From contig NZ_OZ253573.1 in assembly GCF_965262965.1 (NCBI RefSeq), positions 3,100,001 to 3,164,000 on the forward strand: a stretch of 64,000 nucleotides of DNA, written 5' to 3'. Numbering within the stretch: the first letter of the stretch is position 1; the number at the start of each line of letters is the position of its first letter. Below are positions 17,968-26,049 of the stretch, one piece after another. Under the pieces are notes generated by a model. That model saw only the letters and a program-made list of their open reading frames with translations. It made no database searches and was not told the origin of the DNA. Both the position numbers and the translations under genes were made by a program. Source of the stretch: Poriferisodalis sp965262965. GTDB taxonomy: Bacteria > Actinomycetota > Acidimicrobiia > Acidimicrobiales > Poriferisodalaceae.

Positions 17968-18699
17968 CTACCCGACGGGCTCGGTGACGGCGTTCGCGAC
18001 GGCAAGCAGATCGTCGTCGCGGTCGGCTGCCACGAGTTCGCAAGGGCGGGCATTGAGGCGGTCATTGACGCTGAACCACCACGATGCGACACCCCACGGG
18101 TCGTCAACGGCGCGCAAGTGTTGGTTGACCGCACCAACCGTGGTGTCAACGCAGCGTCGTTCGGGATCGAACTGGAACGCTGGATATAGGTAGCCCCGTC
18201 CGTGACGCAACCCGAGCAACTCCGAACGCAAACGGTGCTGGCGAACTCGCTCCCGGTTCGTCGGTTCTGACCCGAGTGCCGTGGCCGCATCCCGTGCTTG
18301 CAGCATTGGCTCGTCCCAGATGGCACGGATTGCCTCGCCCTGGAGCCTCGTGCGGTTCATGAGCGACTGTTCGATGTGGTCGAGAACCCTTCGCGGCTCG
18401 CCGCCAAGTTGGTGGGCGATATCGCTTTGGGCCGCGACGAAGAGCAGCAGATTTCGAAGGTACGGCGCGCGATCGACGAATGCTCGGTGACTCGCAGCGA
18501 CGAGTGCGGCTGCGTCCAAATAGTCCGCATCGGCCGCTGGCCACTCATCTTGGAGCGCGACCAAGATTGCTGCCATGCAGCGCCAGCGGTCTGCGTATCG
18601 TTCAGATGCAGCCGACACGACCGCGTCCGCGAATTCCTTGTCGCTGAGTTGGGCGCTCAGTTCTAGGAACTGCTCGTGTGCCTTCAGTTCATTCGTCAC
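17968..18699 (-). CDS. RES-associated antitoxin-like protein
   Basis: A 243-residue protein. The N-terminal half is helical with no assigned domain. The C-terminal half carries GRGYLYPAFQFDPER, VNQHLRAVDDPWGVASWW and NDRLNARPCELV, the pattern of the ParS/MbcA-type domain (DUF2384) that blocks the RES active site. It directly precedes the RES gene on the same strand, so it should bind and neutralise that toxin and may autorepress the operon. Confidence 0.75.
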   Translation of the reverse strand: MTNELKAHEQFLELSAQLSDKEFADAVVSAASERYADRWRCMAAILVALQDEWPAADADYLDAAALVAASHRAFVDRAPYLRNLLLFVAAQSDIAHQLGGEPRRVLDHIEQSLMNRTRLQGEAIRAIWDEPMLQARDAATALGSEPTNRERVRQHRLRSELLGLRHGRGYLYPAFQFDPERRCVDTTVGAVNQHLRAVDDPWGVASWWFSVNDRLNARPCELVAADRDDDLLAVANAVTEPVG

Positions 18700-18877
18700 A
18701 GAACATGTCCTATGCTGACGGATCCACTACCACATTATATCGTCAGGAACGTCAGACTGTCGCCGGGAATACCGAATCCCACCGGTGCTTGGCTGTCAGG
18801 CCGTCGCAAAGGCCACGGATGTCACGACGATGTCGGCAATTGTCGAAACATGAGTCGTGTGACGCATAGGTCCTGGC

Positions 18878-20575
18878 TCAGCCGACGGCGACCGGCGAAC
18901 GTTCGGTGCCAAAGGTCACGCCCTCGTAGTCGTGGTCGGCGATCTCGTCGATGCGGCGCTTGTACTTCGGCGCGCCGCCGTTGTACACGAGGTAGCGGAT
19001 GGTGCCCTTCTCGTGGCCGTCGACGTTCGAGTTGTAGCCCGTGAACCAGCCCTGGGCCTTGCGCATCAGCATCATGGAGTACATCTCGACGACGTGGTTC
19101 GTCCAGTCCCGTTCGGCGTCGTGGTTGGCCTCGAAGCGGGTGTAACCGTTCGCCCAGATGTGGTCGAGCATCCCGGTCACCCAGTCGACGCCGATCTCGA
19201 TGCCACGTGGGTAATTGGTCGACGCTGAGCCGCTCTGTGGACCGGCGATGGTCAGCAGATTGGGGAATCGGTTGACCATCAAGCCGATGTAGGTGACCGG
19301 CCCGTCTCCCCACTTGTCGCTCAGTTTCAGGCCGCCGCTGCCCTGGAAGTCGATGCGGTCGAAGGCGCCGGTGATGGCGTCGAAGCCCGTGGCATAGACG
19401 ATGAGGTCAAACTCGTAGTGCTGTTCGGTGGTCTGGATGCCGGTCGGGGTGATCTTGGTGATCGGTGTTTCCTGGATGTCCACCAAGTTCACATTGGCCT
19501 TGTTGTACGTCTCGTAGTAGCGCGTCTCCAGCGGGACCCGCTGCACGCCGAAGCCGTGGTCTTTGGGGACGAGCTTCTCGGCGATTACCGGGTTGTCGAC
19601 TCGCTCGCGGATCTTGTCGCCAATGAACGCCGACAGTTCCGCGTTGGCCTCCTCGTCGAAGAAGATCTCGCGGAAGTTGGCCATCCAGATGCCGAATCCC
19701 GGCTCCCCGTACAGCTTGTCCCACAGCGCCCGACGCTCTTCGGGCGGCACATTCCAGAAGCCGCGACGGTCTGGTTCATGCTCGAAGCCGCCAGGGGTGC
19801 GGGCGCACTTGTCGAAGATCTCGTCGTAACGGGCCCTGATGCCTGCCATCTCGGAGTCGGAGATCTCGCTGTTGTGCAGCGGTGCACACCAGTTCGGACG
19901 CCGCTGGAACACCGTCAGGTGCTCGGCCTGCTCGCCGATGGCGGCGATGGCCTGCACGCCGGTAGCGCCGGTGCCAATGACCGCGACCCGCTTGCCCTTG
20001 ATCTCGACCGGTTCAGCCGGCCAGTGGTAGGTGTGGAACGACGGGCCCCCGAAGACGTCGGTGCCGTCGGCGTTGACGCCTTCGATGCGTGGATAGGTCG
20101 GCGCCGACAGCAGGCCCAAGGCGGTGAGCAGGAAGCGCGAGGACAGGTCGCGACCGTCGGCAAGGTGCAGCCGCCACATGTTGTGGGTGTCGTCGAAGTG
20201 CGCCGTTTCCACGGTGCAGTCGAACTGCATGTACTTGCGCAGGTCGAACTTGTCGGCGACGTAATTCAGGTAGCGCAGGTTCTCGGGCTGGCCCGAGAAG
20301 CGCTCTTGCCAGTGCCACTCGTCGAGCAGTTCGTCGGAGAACGAGTAGCCGTAGGTGTAGCTCTCGGAGTCGAAGCGACAGCCGGGGTAGCGGTTCCAGA
20401 ACCAAGTTCCCCCCAGGTCGCTGCCCATCTCGAGCACTGTCGCTTGGACGCCGCGTTCAGCGAGTCGGTACATCTGGTAGATGCCGGCGACGCCTGCACC
20501 GATGATGATGACCTCGTAGTTGGGCTCGTCGCTGGTGCTGCCGTTCGCCGTGCCGTTGGTCGTTGCTGCTGCCAT
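18878..20575 (-). CDS. Baeyer-Villiger / flavin-containing monooxygenase
   Basis: A 565-residue FAD- and NADPH-dependent monooxygenase. The FAD Rossmann motif is GAGVAG at residues 26-31, the BVMO fingerprint is FGGPSFHTYHWP, and a second Rossmann motif is GTGATG (AVIGTGATGVQ). BVMOs insert oxygen next to a ketone to give esters or lactones, which the esterases here could then hydrolyse. ATG 20575 was chosen because GGGGGGAAT precedes it; the 37 residues upstream in the longer frame look like non-coding leader. LLM gene 20788 is divergent. Confidence 0.92.
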   Translation of the reverse strand: MAAATTNGTANGSTSDEPNYEVIIIGAGVAGIYQMYRLAERGVQATVLEMGSDLGGTWFWNRYPGCRFDSESYTYGYSFSDELLDEWHWQERFSGQPENLRYLNYVADKFDLRKYMQFDCTVETAHFDDTHNMWRLHLADGRDLSSRFLLTALGLLSAPTYPRIEGVNADGTDVFGGPSFHTYHWPAEPVEIKGKRVAVIGTGATGVQAIAAIGEQAEHLTVFQRRPNWCAPLHNSEISDSEMAGIRARYDEIFDKCARTPGGFEHEPDRRGFWNVPPEERRALWDKLYGEPGFGIWMANFREIFFDEEANAELSAFIGDKIRERVDNPVIAEKLVPKDHGFGVQRVPLETRYYETYNKANVNLVDIQETPITKITPTGIQTTEQHYEFDLIVYATGFDAITGAFDRIDFQGSGGLKLSDKWGDGPVTYIGLMVNRFPNLLTIAGPQSGSASTNYPRGIEIGVDWVTGMLDHIWANGYTRFEANHDAERDWTNHVVEMYSMMLMRKAQGWFTGYNSNVDGHEKGTIRYLVYNGGAPKYKRRIDEIADHDYEGVTFGTERSPVAVG

Positions 20576-20787
20576 GTCTGGATTCCCCCCGGTGAAATCG
20601 TTCGGCGCGTCGCCGGATCTGGCGGCGTGAAATCGGCGAAGCCGTCCCGGCCCGCCCAAATGCGCTCGATTGATCTGCCTCCCCACAATAGTCGAACCGG
20701 CATTAGGAAAATTCAGACGTCACGGCGTCGGCGGGTCGGCCGAGGCCTTCCAGCCCGAGCTTGCCGGCTTGGCCCTAATCTCCGGCC

Positions 20788-21807
20788 ATGGTCCAGCCAC
20801 TCCGATTCGGTGTCGTCCACGATCTTCGCAGCCCGCCCGGCAGCAAGGTGTCGCTGCAGGAGATGTACGCCCAGGCACTTGACCAGCTCGAGATGGCCGA
20901 CGAGCTCGGCTTCGATCTGGCGTGGTTCACCGAGCATCACTTCCTCGATGACGGCCACCTCCCCAACTTCGTGCCGGTAGCAGGGGCTGTTGCCGCTCGC
21001 ACGTCGAACATCCGCATGTCGACCGACATCTTGCTGGCACCGTTTGCCCATCCGATCCGGCTGGCCGAAGACCTCGCGATTCTCGACAACATCTCGAACG
21101 GACGCATTGAGCTGGGCATCGGGATGGGCTATGCGGCCCACGAGTTCCGAGGCTTCGGGATCCCGCAGTCCCGCCGGGTGTCGCTGACTGAGGAGCTGGT
21201 GCAGATCCTGCGATTGGCGTGGAAGGGCGAGCCGTTCAGTTTCCATGGGAAGCGCTACCAGTTCGACGACCTGCTAGTCACGCCGGTGCCGGTGCAGCCG
21301 GGCGGACCGCCGCTGTGGATAGCGGGCATGAGCTCCAAAGCGGCCGTGCGGGCCGCTCGGTTCGACACGCACCTGTTGCCCCAGGGTGCCCCCGATGTGG
21401 TGATGGAGCCCTGGAAGGCGGAGCTGCGGGCGACCGGACGTGACCCCGACGACTATCGCGTGGGCATCATCCGCTCGGTCTTCGTGACCGATGACGCCGA
21501 GCGCGAGTGGAACCCGATCAAGCCGGCGGAGCGTTACCGGCTCGGGGTGTACGCCAAGTTCTTTGCCGAGACGCCCGACACGTTCACTGCCTTCGACCTG
21601 GAGAAGGGCGCGATTCCCCAGAATTGGATTGTCGGCGACGAGGACCATTGCGTCGCCGAGCTGGTCGACTTCATCACGCGCTTCGGCTTCACCGACGTGT
21701 GCACCTGGGGTGCCTCGCCCGGCATGGCCCCGTCGCTGTTCAACTCGTCGCTCGAACGGCTCGCTCGCAATGTCATCCCGCGGGTGCGCGCTGCCGTCGA
21801 GGGCTAA
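20788..21807 (+). CDS. LLM-class flavin-dependent oxidoreductase
   Basis: A 339-residue luciferase-like protein. It starts MVQPLRFGVVHDLRSPPGSK and keeps WFTEHHFLDDGHLPNFV, RLAEDLAILDNISNGRIELG and GGPPLWIAGMSSKAAVRAA. It is shorter than the paralogues at 3.7 and 44.8 kb and belongs to the general F420/FMN LLM group. It starts divergently from the BVMO, with about 210 bp between the starts, so the two oxygenases may share a control region. The substrate is unknown. Confidence 0.87.
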   Translation: MVQPLRFGVVHDLRSPPGSKVSLQEMYAQALDQLEMADELGFDLAWFTEHHFLDDGHLPNFVPVAGAVAARTSNIRMSTDILLAPFAHPIRLAEDLAILDNISNGRIELGIGMGYAAHEFRGFGIPQSRRVSLTEELVQILRLAWKGEPFSFHGKRYQFDDLLVTPVPVQPGGPPLWIAGMSSKAAVRAARFDTHLLPQGAPDVVMEPWKAELRATGRDPDDYRVGIIRSVFVTDDAEREWNPIKPAERYRLGVYAKFFAETPDTFTAFDLEKGAIPQNWIVGDEDHCVAELVDFITRFGFTDVCTWGASPGMAPSLFNSSLERLARNVIPRVRAAVEG

Positions 21808-21882
21808 CGAGTCCGTTTTTCTCGTCCGGTTGACTCACTAGCAGTCCGGGTGCGCCGTCGGGCGACCGGTACCGTGAAACCG

Positions 21883-23244
21883 ATGGCAATGCCGAACGCA
21901 CCGCTCACGACGATCAGCCTCGACGGCACCCCGTACAGCATGGAGGCAACGAGTGAGTGGGTTGCCGAGGAAGTGTCCAAGCTTCACGCAAGCGTCGCGC
22001 TCCTCCGATCTGAAGGGAAACTGACTGAGGCGACACTGCGGGCGTACTTCGGGGACAAGCGATTCGAGCAGATTGCCGAGTCGAACGCCATTGAGGGCAG
22101 CACGCTCGATGTCGGCGAGACGAGGCTGGCGATTGAAGGTGGGATGACGATCCCAGGCCACGATGCCGTCTACTCCCAAGATGCGATGAATCTGTCCGCC
22201 GCCTTGGAACGCATGGTGGAGCTAGCGCGGAGTGACGGTCCGACAACTTTCGAGGATGTCCGCCGGTTGCATGAACTCGTGCTGGGCGGAATGCCCGGTG
22301 CTGGCGTGTTTCGGTCCCAACCGGTCATCATTTCTGGTTCCCCCCATGCGCCGCCGTCTACATGGGCAGGGGTGATGGCCGGCATGGAGGAGTGGGAGCG
22401 GTGGTCGAACAGCAACGACAAGGCTTCCGTGCTGGTGCGCGCCATCATCCTGCACACGTGGCTCACCCACATCCATCCATTCCTGGATGGCAATGGACGT
22501 ACAGCGCGAGCGGTCTTGAATCTCGAGTTGATCCGTGGTGGGTTCCCCAGCGTCATCATCCGTCGTAAGGATCGGTTGCGCTACTACGACGCGTTGGCCG
22601 AGTCGGATCTTGGCGGAGACCTCGAGCCGATCGCGGGGCTGATCCTTCAGCGTGCCGAAGACGCGTTGCGTGACCTTGAGCGAGTTGCCGCGGCTCAGCA
22701 GGGGTACGACCGCGTACGTGCAGAATTGAGGCAGGCTCAGATTCGCCGCACGGCCATATGGAATGACGCGGTACGCCTGCTGTTCTCGCTCGTCGAGCAC
22801 GAACTCGACGACATGTTCGGCGAGGTCGGCCACGTCTCCACCAGGTGGTACGACGCCGAACTGACGGCTGATGACTACCGGGCGCTCGCTGAAGATGACT
22901 CGTCCGGCAATTCATGGCTCGTTCGATTTGATGCAGAAGTACCTGGCGTCGCCGAGCGCCGGTTCTTGGCGTGGACCGGATACCGCAGCTACGCAATGAA
23001 GAACTGGCACGGCATCGGCGGTGGCCCGGCAATCTTCTGGTCGGTTCCAGACCCAGACGGTTATAGAGCGTGGTCGCAAATTGACGAGAGTTCGCCGGGC
23101 GTAGCGGAACTGACGCTCCAGCTCCCCGACGTTGATCAGTGGATCGCCCGGATGCCCGACGGTGAAATAAGACGACACCGCCCCAGCGCAGTCGCGGGTC
23201 TAGTGGCGCAAGCGATCGCAAGTTCAGTGACGGCGTACTCGTGA
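21883..23244 (+). CDS. Fic-family protein (adenylyltransferase-type)
   Basis: A 453-residue protein with a complete Fic core HPFLDGNGRTAR (His198). An N-terminal inhibitory motif S67-N-A-I-E71-G fits the [S/T]xxxE[G/N] consensus, making this a class II Fic with self-inhibition. Fic enzymes usually AMPylate a hydroxyl side chain of a target protein. About 200 C-terminal residues follow the Fic fold and probably include a target or DNA-binding region; no domain was recognised there. ATG 21883 is a choice among weak starts (GTG 21850 is also in frame) and neither has a clear SD. No separate antitoxin gene is adjacent. Confidence 0.88.
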   Translation: MAMPNAPLTTISLDGTPYSMEATSEWVAEEVSKLHASVALLRSEGKLTEATLRAYFGDKRFEQIAESNAIEGSTLDVGETRLAIEGGMTIPGHDAVYSQDAMNLSAALERMVELARSDGPTTFEDVRRLHELVLGGMPGAGVFRSQPVIISGSPHAPPSTWAGVMAGMEEWERWSNSNDKASVLVRAIILHTWLTHIHPFLDGNGRTARAVLNLELIRGGFPSVIIRRKDRLRYYDALAESDLGGDLEPIAGLILQRAEDALRDLERVAAAQQGYDRVRAELRQAQIRRTAIWNDAVRLLFSLVEHELDDMFGEVGHVSTRWYDAELTADDYRALAEDDSSGNSWLVRFDAEVPGVAERRFLAWTGYRSYAMKNWHGIGGGPAIFWSVPDPDGYRAWSQIDESSPGVAELTLQLPDVDQWIARMPDGEIRRHRPSAVAGLVAQAIASSVTAYS

Positions 23245-23264
23245 CCGTCGACGGTTCGCGACCT

Positions 23265-23370
23265 CAAATTCAAGTGTTGCGAAGATGACTTGAATTTGGG
23301 CTACCAGATGTGAACGCGACGTGCATTCTGCGTTCCCAAACTCAAGTTCTCCGCTGCTCGCTTGAATTTG
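23265..23370. repeat. two 34-bp hairpin elements with near-identical arms
   Basis: Element 1 (23265-23298) has perfect 11-bp arms CAAATTCAAGT / ACTTGAATTTG around a 12-base loop. Element 2 (23337-23370) has the same arms with small mismatches (CAAACTCAAGT / GCTTGAATTTG) and again 12 bases between. They start 72 bp apart, in the gap between convergent fic and the C26 hydrolase gene; the second lies in the last codons of the latter. The AT-rich arms contrast with the GC-rich surroundings. They could be a bidirectional terminator or a small palindromic repeat. Confidence 0.75.
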
Positions 23371-24161
23371 ACACGGCGTGTCCCGGGCGGCGCTGAACGG
23401 CTGGCGTGATCGACCAGCCAGCGGAATGACGGGTCGGCCAGCGCGCCGGTCATCAGTTCGGGGTGCCATTGCACGGCAATGATCGCCAGCTCGGCGTGCT
23501 CCATGCCTTCGATGATCCCGTCGGGGGAGTGAGCGGTGGCGATGTAGCCGTCGCCGAGCTGGTCGGCAGCCTGGTGATGCAGTGAGTTGACGGCGACCTC
23601 GGGTCCATACAGGCGTCGTAGTTCGCTGCCCTCGGTGGTGGTCACGACGTGCGGTGTTGCGTCGGGCGGCCCGTCCACAAATGCGTGGGTGGGCAGGTGG
23701 GGGTGCAGCGTGCCGCCGGCCGCGACCGTCATCAACTGGATGCCGCGGCAGATGCCCAGCACTGGCACGTCGGCGGTCACGGCGACGTCGAGCAACTCGA
23801 GCTCGAAGGCGTCGCGCAGCGGTATCTGTCCGTCTGACACGACGGCGTCGTCGGGCGTGTCGAAGGCGTTCGGGGCGCTGACACCGGACCCGTCCCCAGC
23901 TTCGGCGACCAGCCGGTCGGCGTACAGGCTCGCAGCCACGTCCTCGCCGCCGGTGAGCAGCACACCGTCGAGTCGGGGCGCAATGTCTGTGGGGTCAGCG
24001 TCGAGCGGCAGGTAAACCGCAATGCCGCCCGCCGCGTTCACGGCCTGGGCGTAGTGGGCGATGTACAGGTCGACGTCGACATCGGTGAACACCGGCGGGA
24101 AGCCACCGATTCGTGATCCCTTGCGTCGGCGTCCGACAAGCCCGATCAGCGGTTTCGGCAC
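23301..24161 (-). CDS. gamma-glutamyl-gamma-aminobutyrate hydrolase-like (peptidase C26)
   Basis: A 286-residue class I glutamine-amidotransferase-fold hydrolase. The nucleophile elbow is VLGICRGIQLM (catalytic Cys) and the His/Glu pair is in AVQWHPEL; GVLLTGGEDV sits at the usual oxyanion position. PuuD-type enzymes cleave gamma-glutamyl-GABA in putrescine breakdown, but other gamma-glutamyl amides are possible. GTG 24161 has AGGTGG just upstream. The last 25 or so residues (RRVKFKRAAENLSLG...) are basic, unlike the family, and are partly encoded by one of the hairpin repeats, so the C-terminus may have been extended by that element. Confidence 0.85.
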   Translation of the reverse strand: MPKPLIGLVGRRRKGSRIGGFPPVFTDVDVDLYIAHYAQAVNAAGGIAVYLPLDADPTDIAPRLDGVLLTGGEDVAASLYADRLVAEAGDGSGVSAPNAFDTPDDAVVSDGQIPLRDAFELELLDVAVTADVPVLGICRGIQLMTVAAGGTLHPHLPTHAFVDGPPDATPHVVTTTEGSELRRLYGPEVAVNSLHHQAADQLGDGYIATAHSPDGIIEGMEHAELAIIAVQWHPELMTGALADPSFRWLVDHASRSAPPGTRRVKFKRAAENLSLGTQNARRVHIW

Positions 24162-24304
24162 CCGTCCACCTTAGATGAGCCGTTTTGAACCCCCTCTGAC
24201 GGTTCGCTCACCAGTGTGCGCCAGTACGGTCGGGCCCATGGTGGTGCTATGCCCGAATCGCAGCGGCGGGCGGGTCCGGGAGAGACGACAGGTGGCATCC
24301 AGAA

Positions 24305-26002
24305 GTGCCTGCTGAGCCCGAAGACCCGGTGGTGCTGGTACCGCTGGAGCCGATCGATGGCGGGTCGTCGACGGTCGAGATCCGGCAGGGCACTGATGGG
24401 CCTCGCAAGCGCTGGTGGCTGGTCGCTGCTGTTGCCGGCGTCCTGCTCATTGCCGCGGTTGCCGTCAATTCCCAGCTTGGTCCGGACCGTCTTAGCGACG
24501 ATGCCGAGCCGACAGAAGATGCAGACGTCGAGAGCGCGGACGGATCCTCTCCCGATGATCCAGCGGCGCCGGAGGCGACGACAGCCGAATCGGACACACC
24601 GGCGCCGCCGGAGGCGGACATCTCAGGCGACGAGCGAGCAGGCGCCGGCGACGAGACCGGTGCAGAGCCGTCGCGGGCTTTTGGTGAACCAGAGCACCCG
24701 GTCTCGGGTGTGGAGCCGCACATCCCCAGCCGAGACCGGTCCGATGAGCCTGGTCCGCCCGCGCAATTCTGTGCCGGCAGCTTCTCGGCGACCCGATTCC
24801 AGCTTCCACTGCGGTTTGCCAGCACGAAACCGGAGGGCGTTGACTACCTGTCGTGGGCGCCGGACTGCCGGACAATGGTGTTCCGGGTTGGGAGCACGCT
24901 GTGGGTGGCGGATGCCGATGGCACTAGCGACCTGCCGTTTCTCACCGCTCAGCACGGTCTGAGTGCGCCGGTGTGGTCACCCGATGGCCAGTGGATCGCT
25001 TTCTCGCAGGGCGCGATTGTGGACGGGAAGCGAGCGAGCCACATCTACATTGTCCAGCCCGATGCCCTCGGTCTCGCTCAAGTCACGGACGGTGTGGTCT
25101 TGGACCAAGATCCGGCCTGGTCACCTGACGGGACGCGGATCGCCTTCTCACGCCGAGCACGCGCCGGCGAGGAATCTGCCACGGGTCAATTCGACCAGTA
25201 CATCGTGGTGGTGGATGTCGACACCGGCGGTGAGCAAGAGTTGACTGCCGGCGGTGAGCACGAGTCCGCGCCGTCTTGGTCTCCTGATGGCGAATCGGTC
25301 AGCTATCGCTCGGGCGGCTCGCTGATGCAGTTGCGACTGAATGACGCCGTTGGGTTCGAGCGGCTCGCAGGCGTAGTTGGGCGCGGTGCATCGTGGTCCC
25401 CAAATGGTTCGCGAGTCGCAGTATTCCGGGACTGGTTCGACGGCAGAACGACGATCGTGGTCAGTGACCTGCCGGGGCTGTATCCCGGGGATCAGCATGT
25501 GATTGCGGTGGAGAGTCTCGAGCAGGCTTCGCCCAGCGTGGTGCCGACGCTGCAGTGGAACGCTGACGGCCAGCGCCTCTTATTCCACGGCTCCGATACG
25601 CCTGCCAGCCACTGGGCGTACTCGATCGTGGTTCCCGCACCGACGCGTTCGCCGGAATACTGGGCGATGCTGGATGTTGTCGAGGCGGTCCTGCGGGAGG
25701 CCCGGTACGACGTGGTCGCCGTCCAGCATTCGGTTGAGGTCGAAGCTGAGTTCTCGGTCCGGGGCCGGGCCGGCGGAACGATGATCGAGGCCTGGATCGC
25801 ACTCGAGCGAAGCGAGCCGCGTCGTTTCTTCGACGCCGTCGAGAACCCGCATTCGGAATTGCCCGGCATCCGCCGCAGTTCCGAACGGATCGGCGTGTGG
25901 TTCCAGTGCGACGGTCGCTACGGCGAGGTACTCGCGGCTTCGCAGCTTGTCGCCAATGCTCTCGCTGCCGACGTGATGTCAGCCATCTGCGAGGACAACT
26001 AA
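24305..26002 (+). CDS. membrane-anchored PD40/TolB-like beta-propeller protein
   Basis: A 565-residue protein: a short cytoplasmic N-terminus, one transmembrane segment (WWLVAAVAGVLLIAAVAV, about residues 37-54), an acidic Pro/Glu/Asp-rich linker (about 60-150), then WD40-like PD40 repeats (APVWSPDGQWIAFSQ, DPAWSPDGTRIAFSR, APSWSPDGESVSYRS, ASWSPNGSRVAVFR). A C-terminal domain of about 100 residues is unassigned. The propeller should lie outside the membrane and probably binds a ligand or partner. The start is GTG 24305; no better in-frame start with SD was found. Confidence 0.75.
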   Translation: MPAEPEDPVVLVPLEPIDGGSSTVEIRQGTDGPRKRWWLVAAVAGVLLIAAVAVNSQLGPDRLSDDAEPTEDADVESADGSSPDDPAAPEATTAESDTPAPPEADISGDERAGAGDETGAEPSRAFGEPEHPVSGVEPHIPSRDRSDEPGPPAQFCAGSFSATRFQLPLRFASTKPEGVDYLSWAPDCRTMVFRVGSTLWVADADGTSDLPFLTAQHGLSAPVWSPDGQWIAFSQGAIVDGKRASHIYIVQPDALGLAQVTDGVVLDQDPAWSPDGTRIAFSRRARAGEESATGQFDQYIVVVDVDTGGEQELTAGGEHESAPSWSPDGESVSYRSGGSLMQLRLNDAVGFERLAGVVGRGASWSPNGSRVAVFRDWFDGRTTIVVSDLPGLYPGDQHVIAVESLEQASPSVVPTLQWNADGQRLLFHGSDTPASHWAYSIVVPAPTRSPEYWAMLDVVEAVLREARYDVVAVQHSVEVEAEFSVRGRAGGTMIEAWIALERSEPRRFFDAVENPHSELPGIRRSSERIGVWFQCDGRYGEVLAASQLVANALAADVMSAICEDN

Positions 26003-26049
26003 CCCACCGCGCTGGAGTACAAGCACCGTAGGTGTTACATGTCGCCGGT

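Noticed and set aside
19418..20980. 520-codon plus-strand frame
   Set aside because: Antisense of the BVMO gene; the real gene on the minus strand carries both Rossmann motifs and the BVMO fingerprint.
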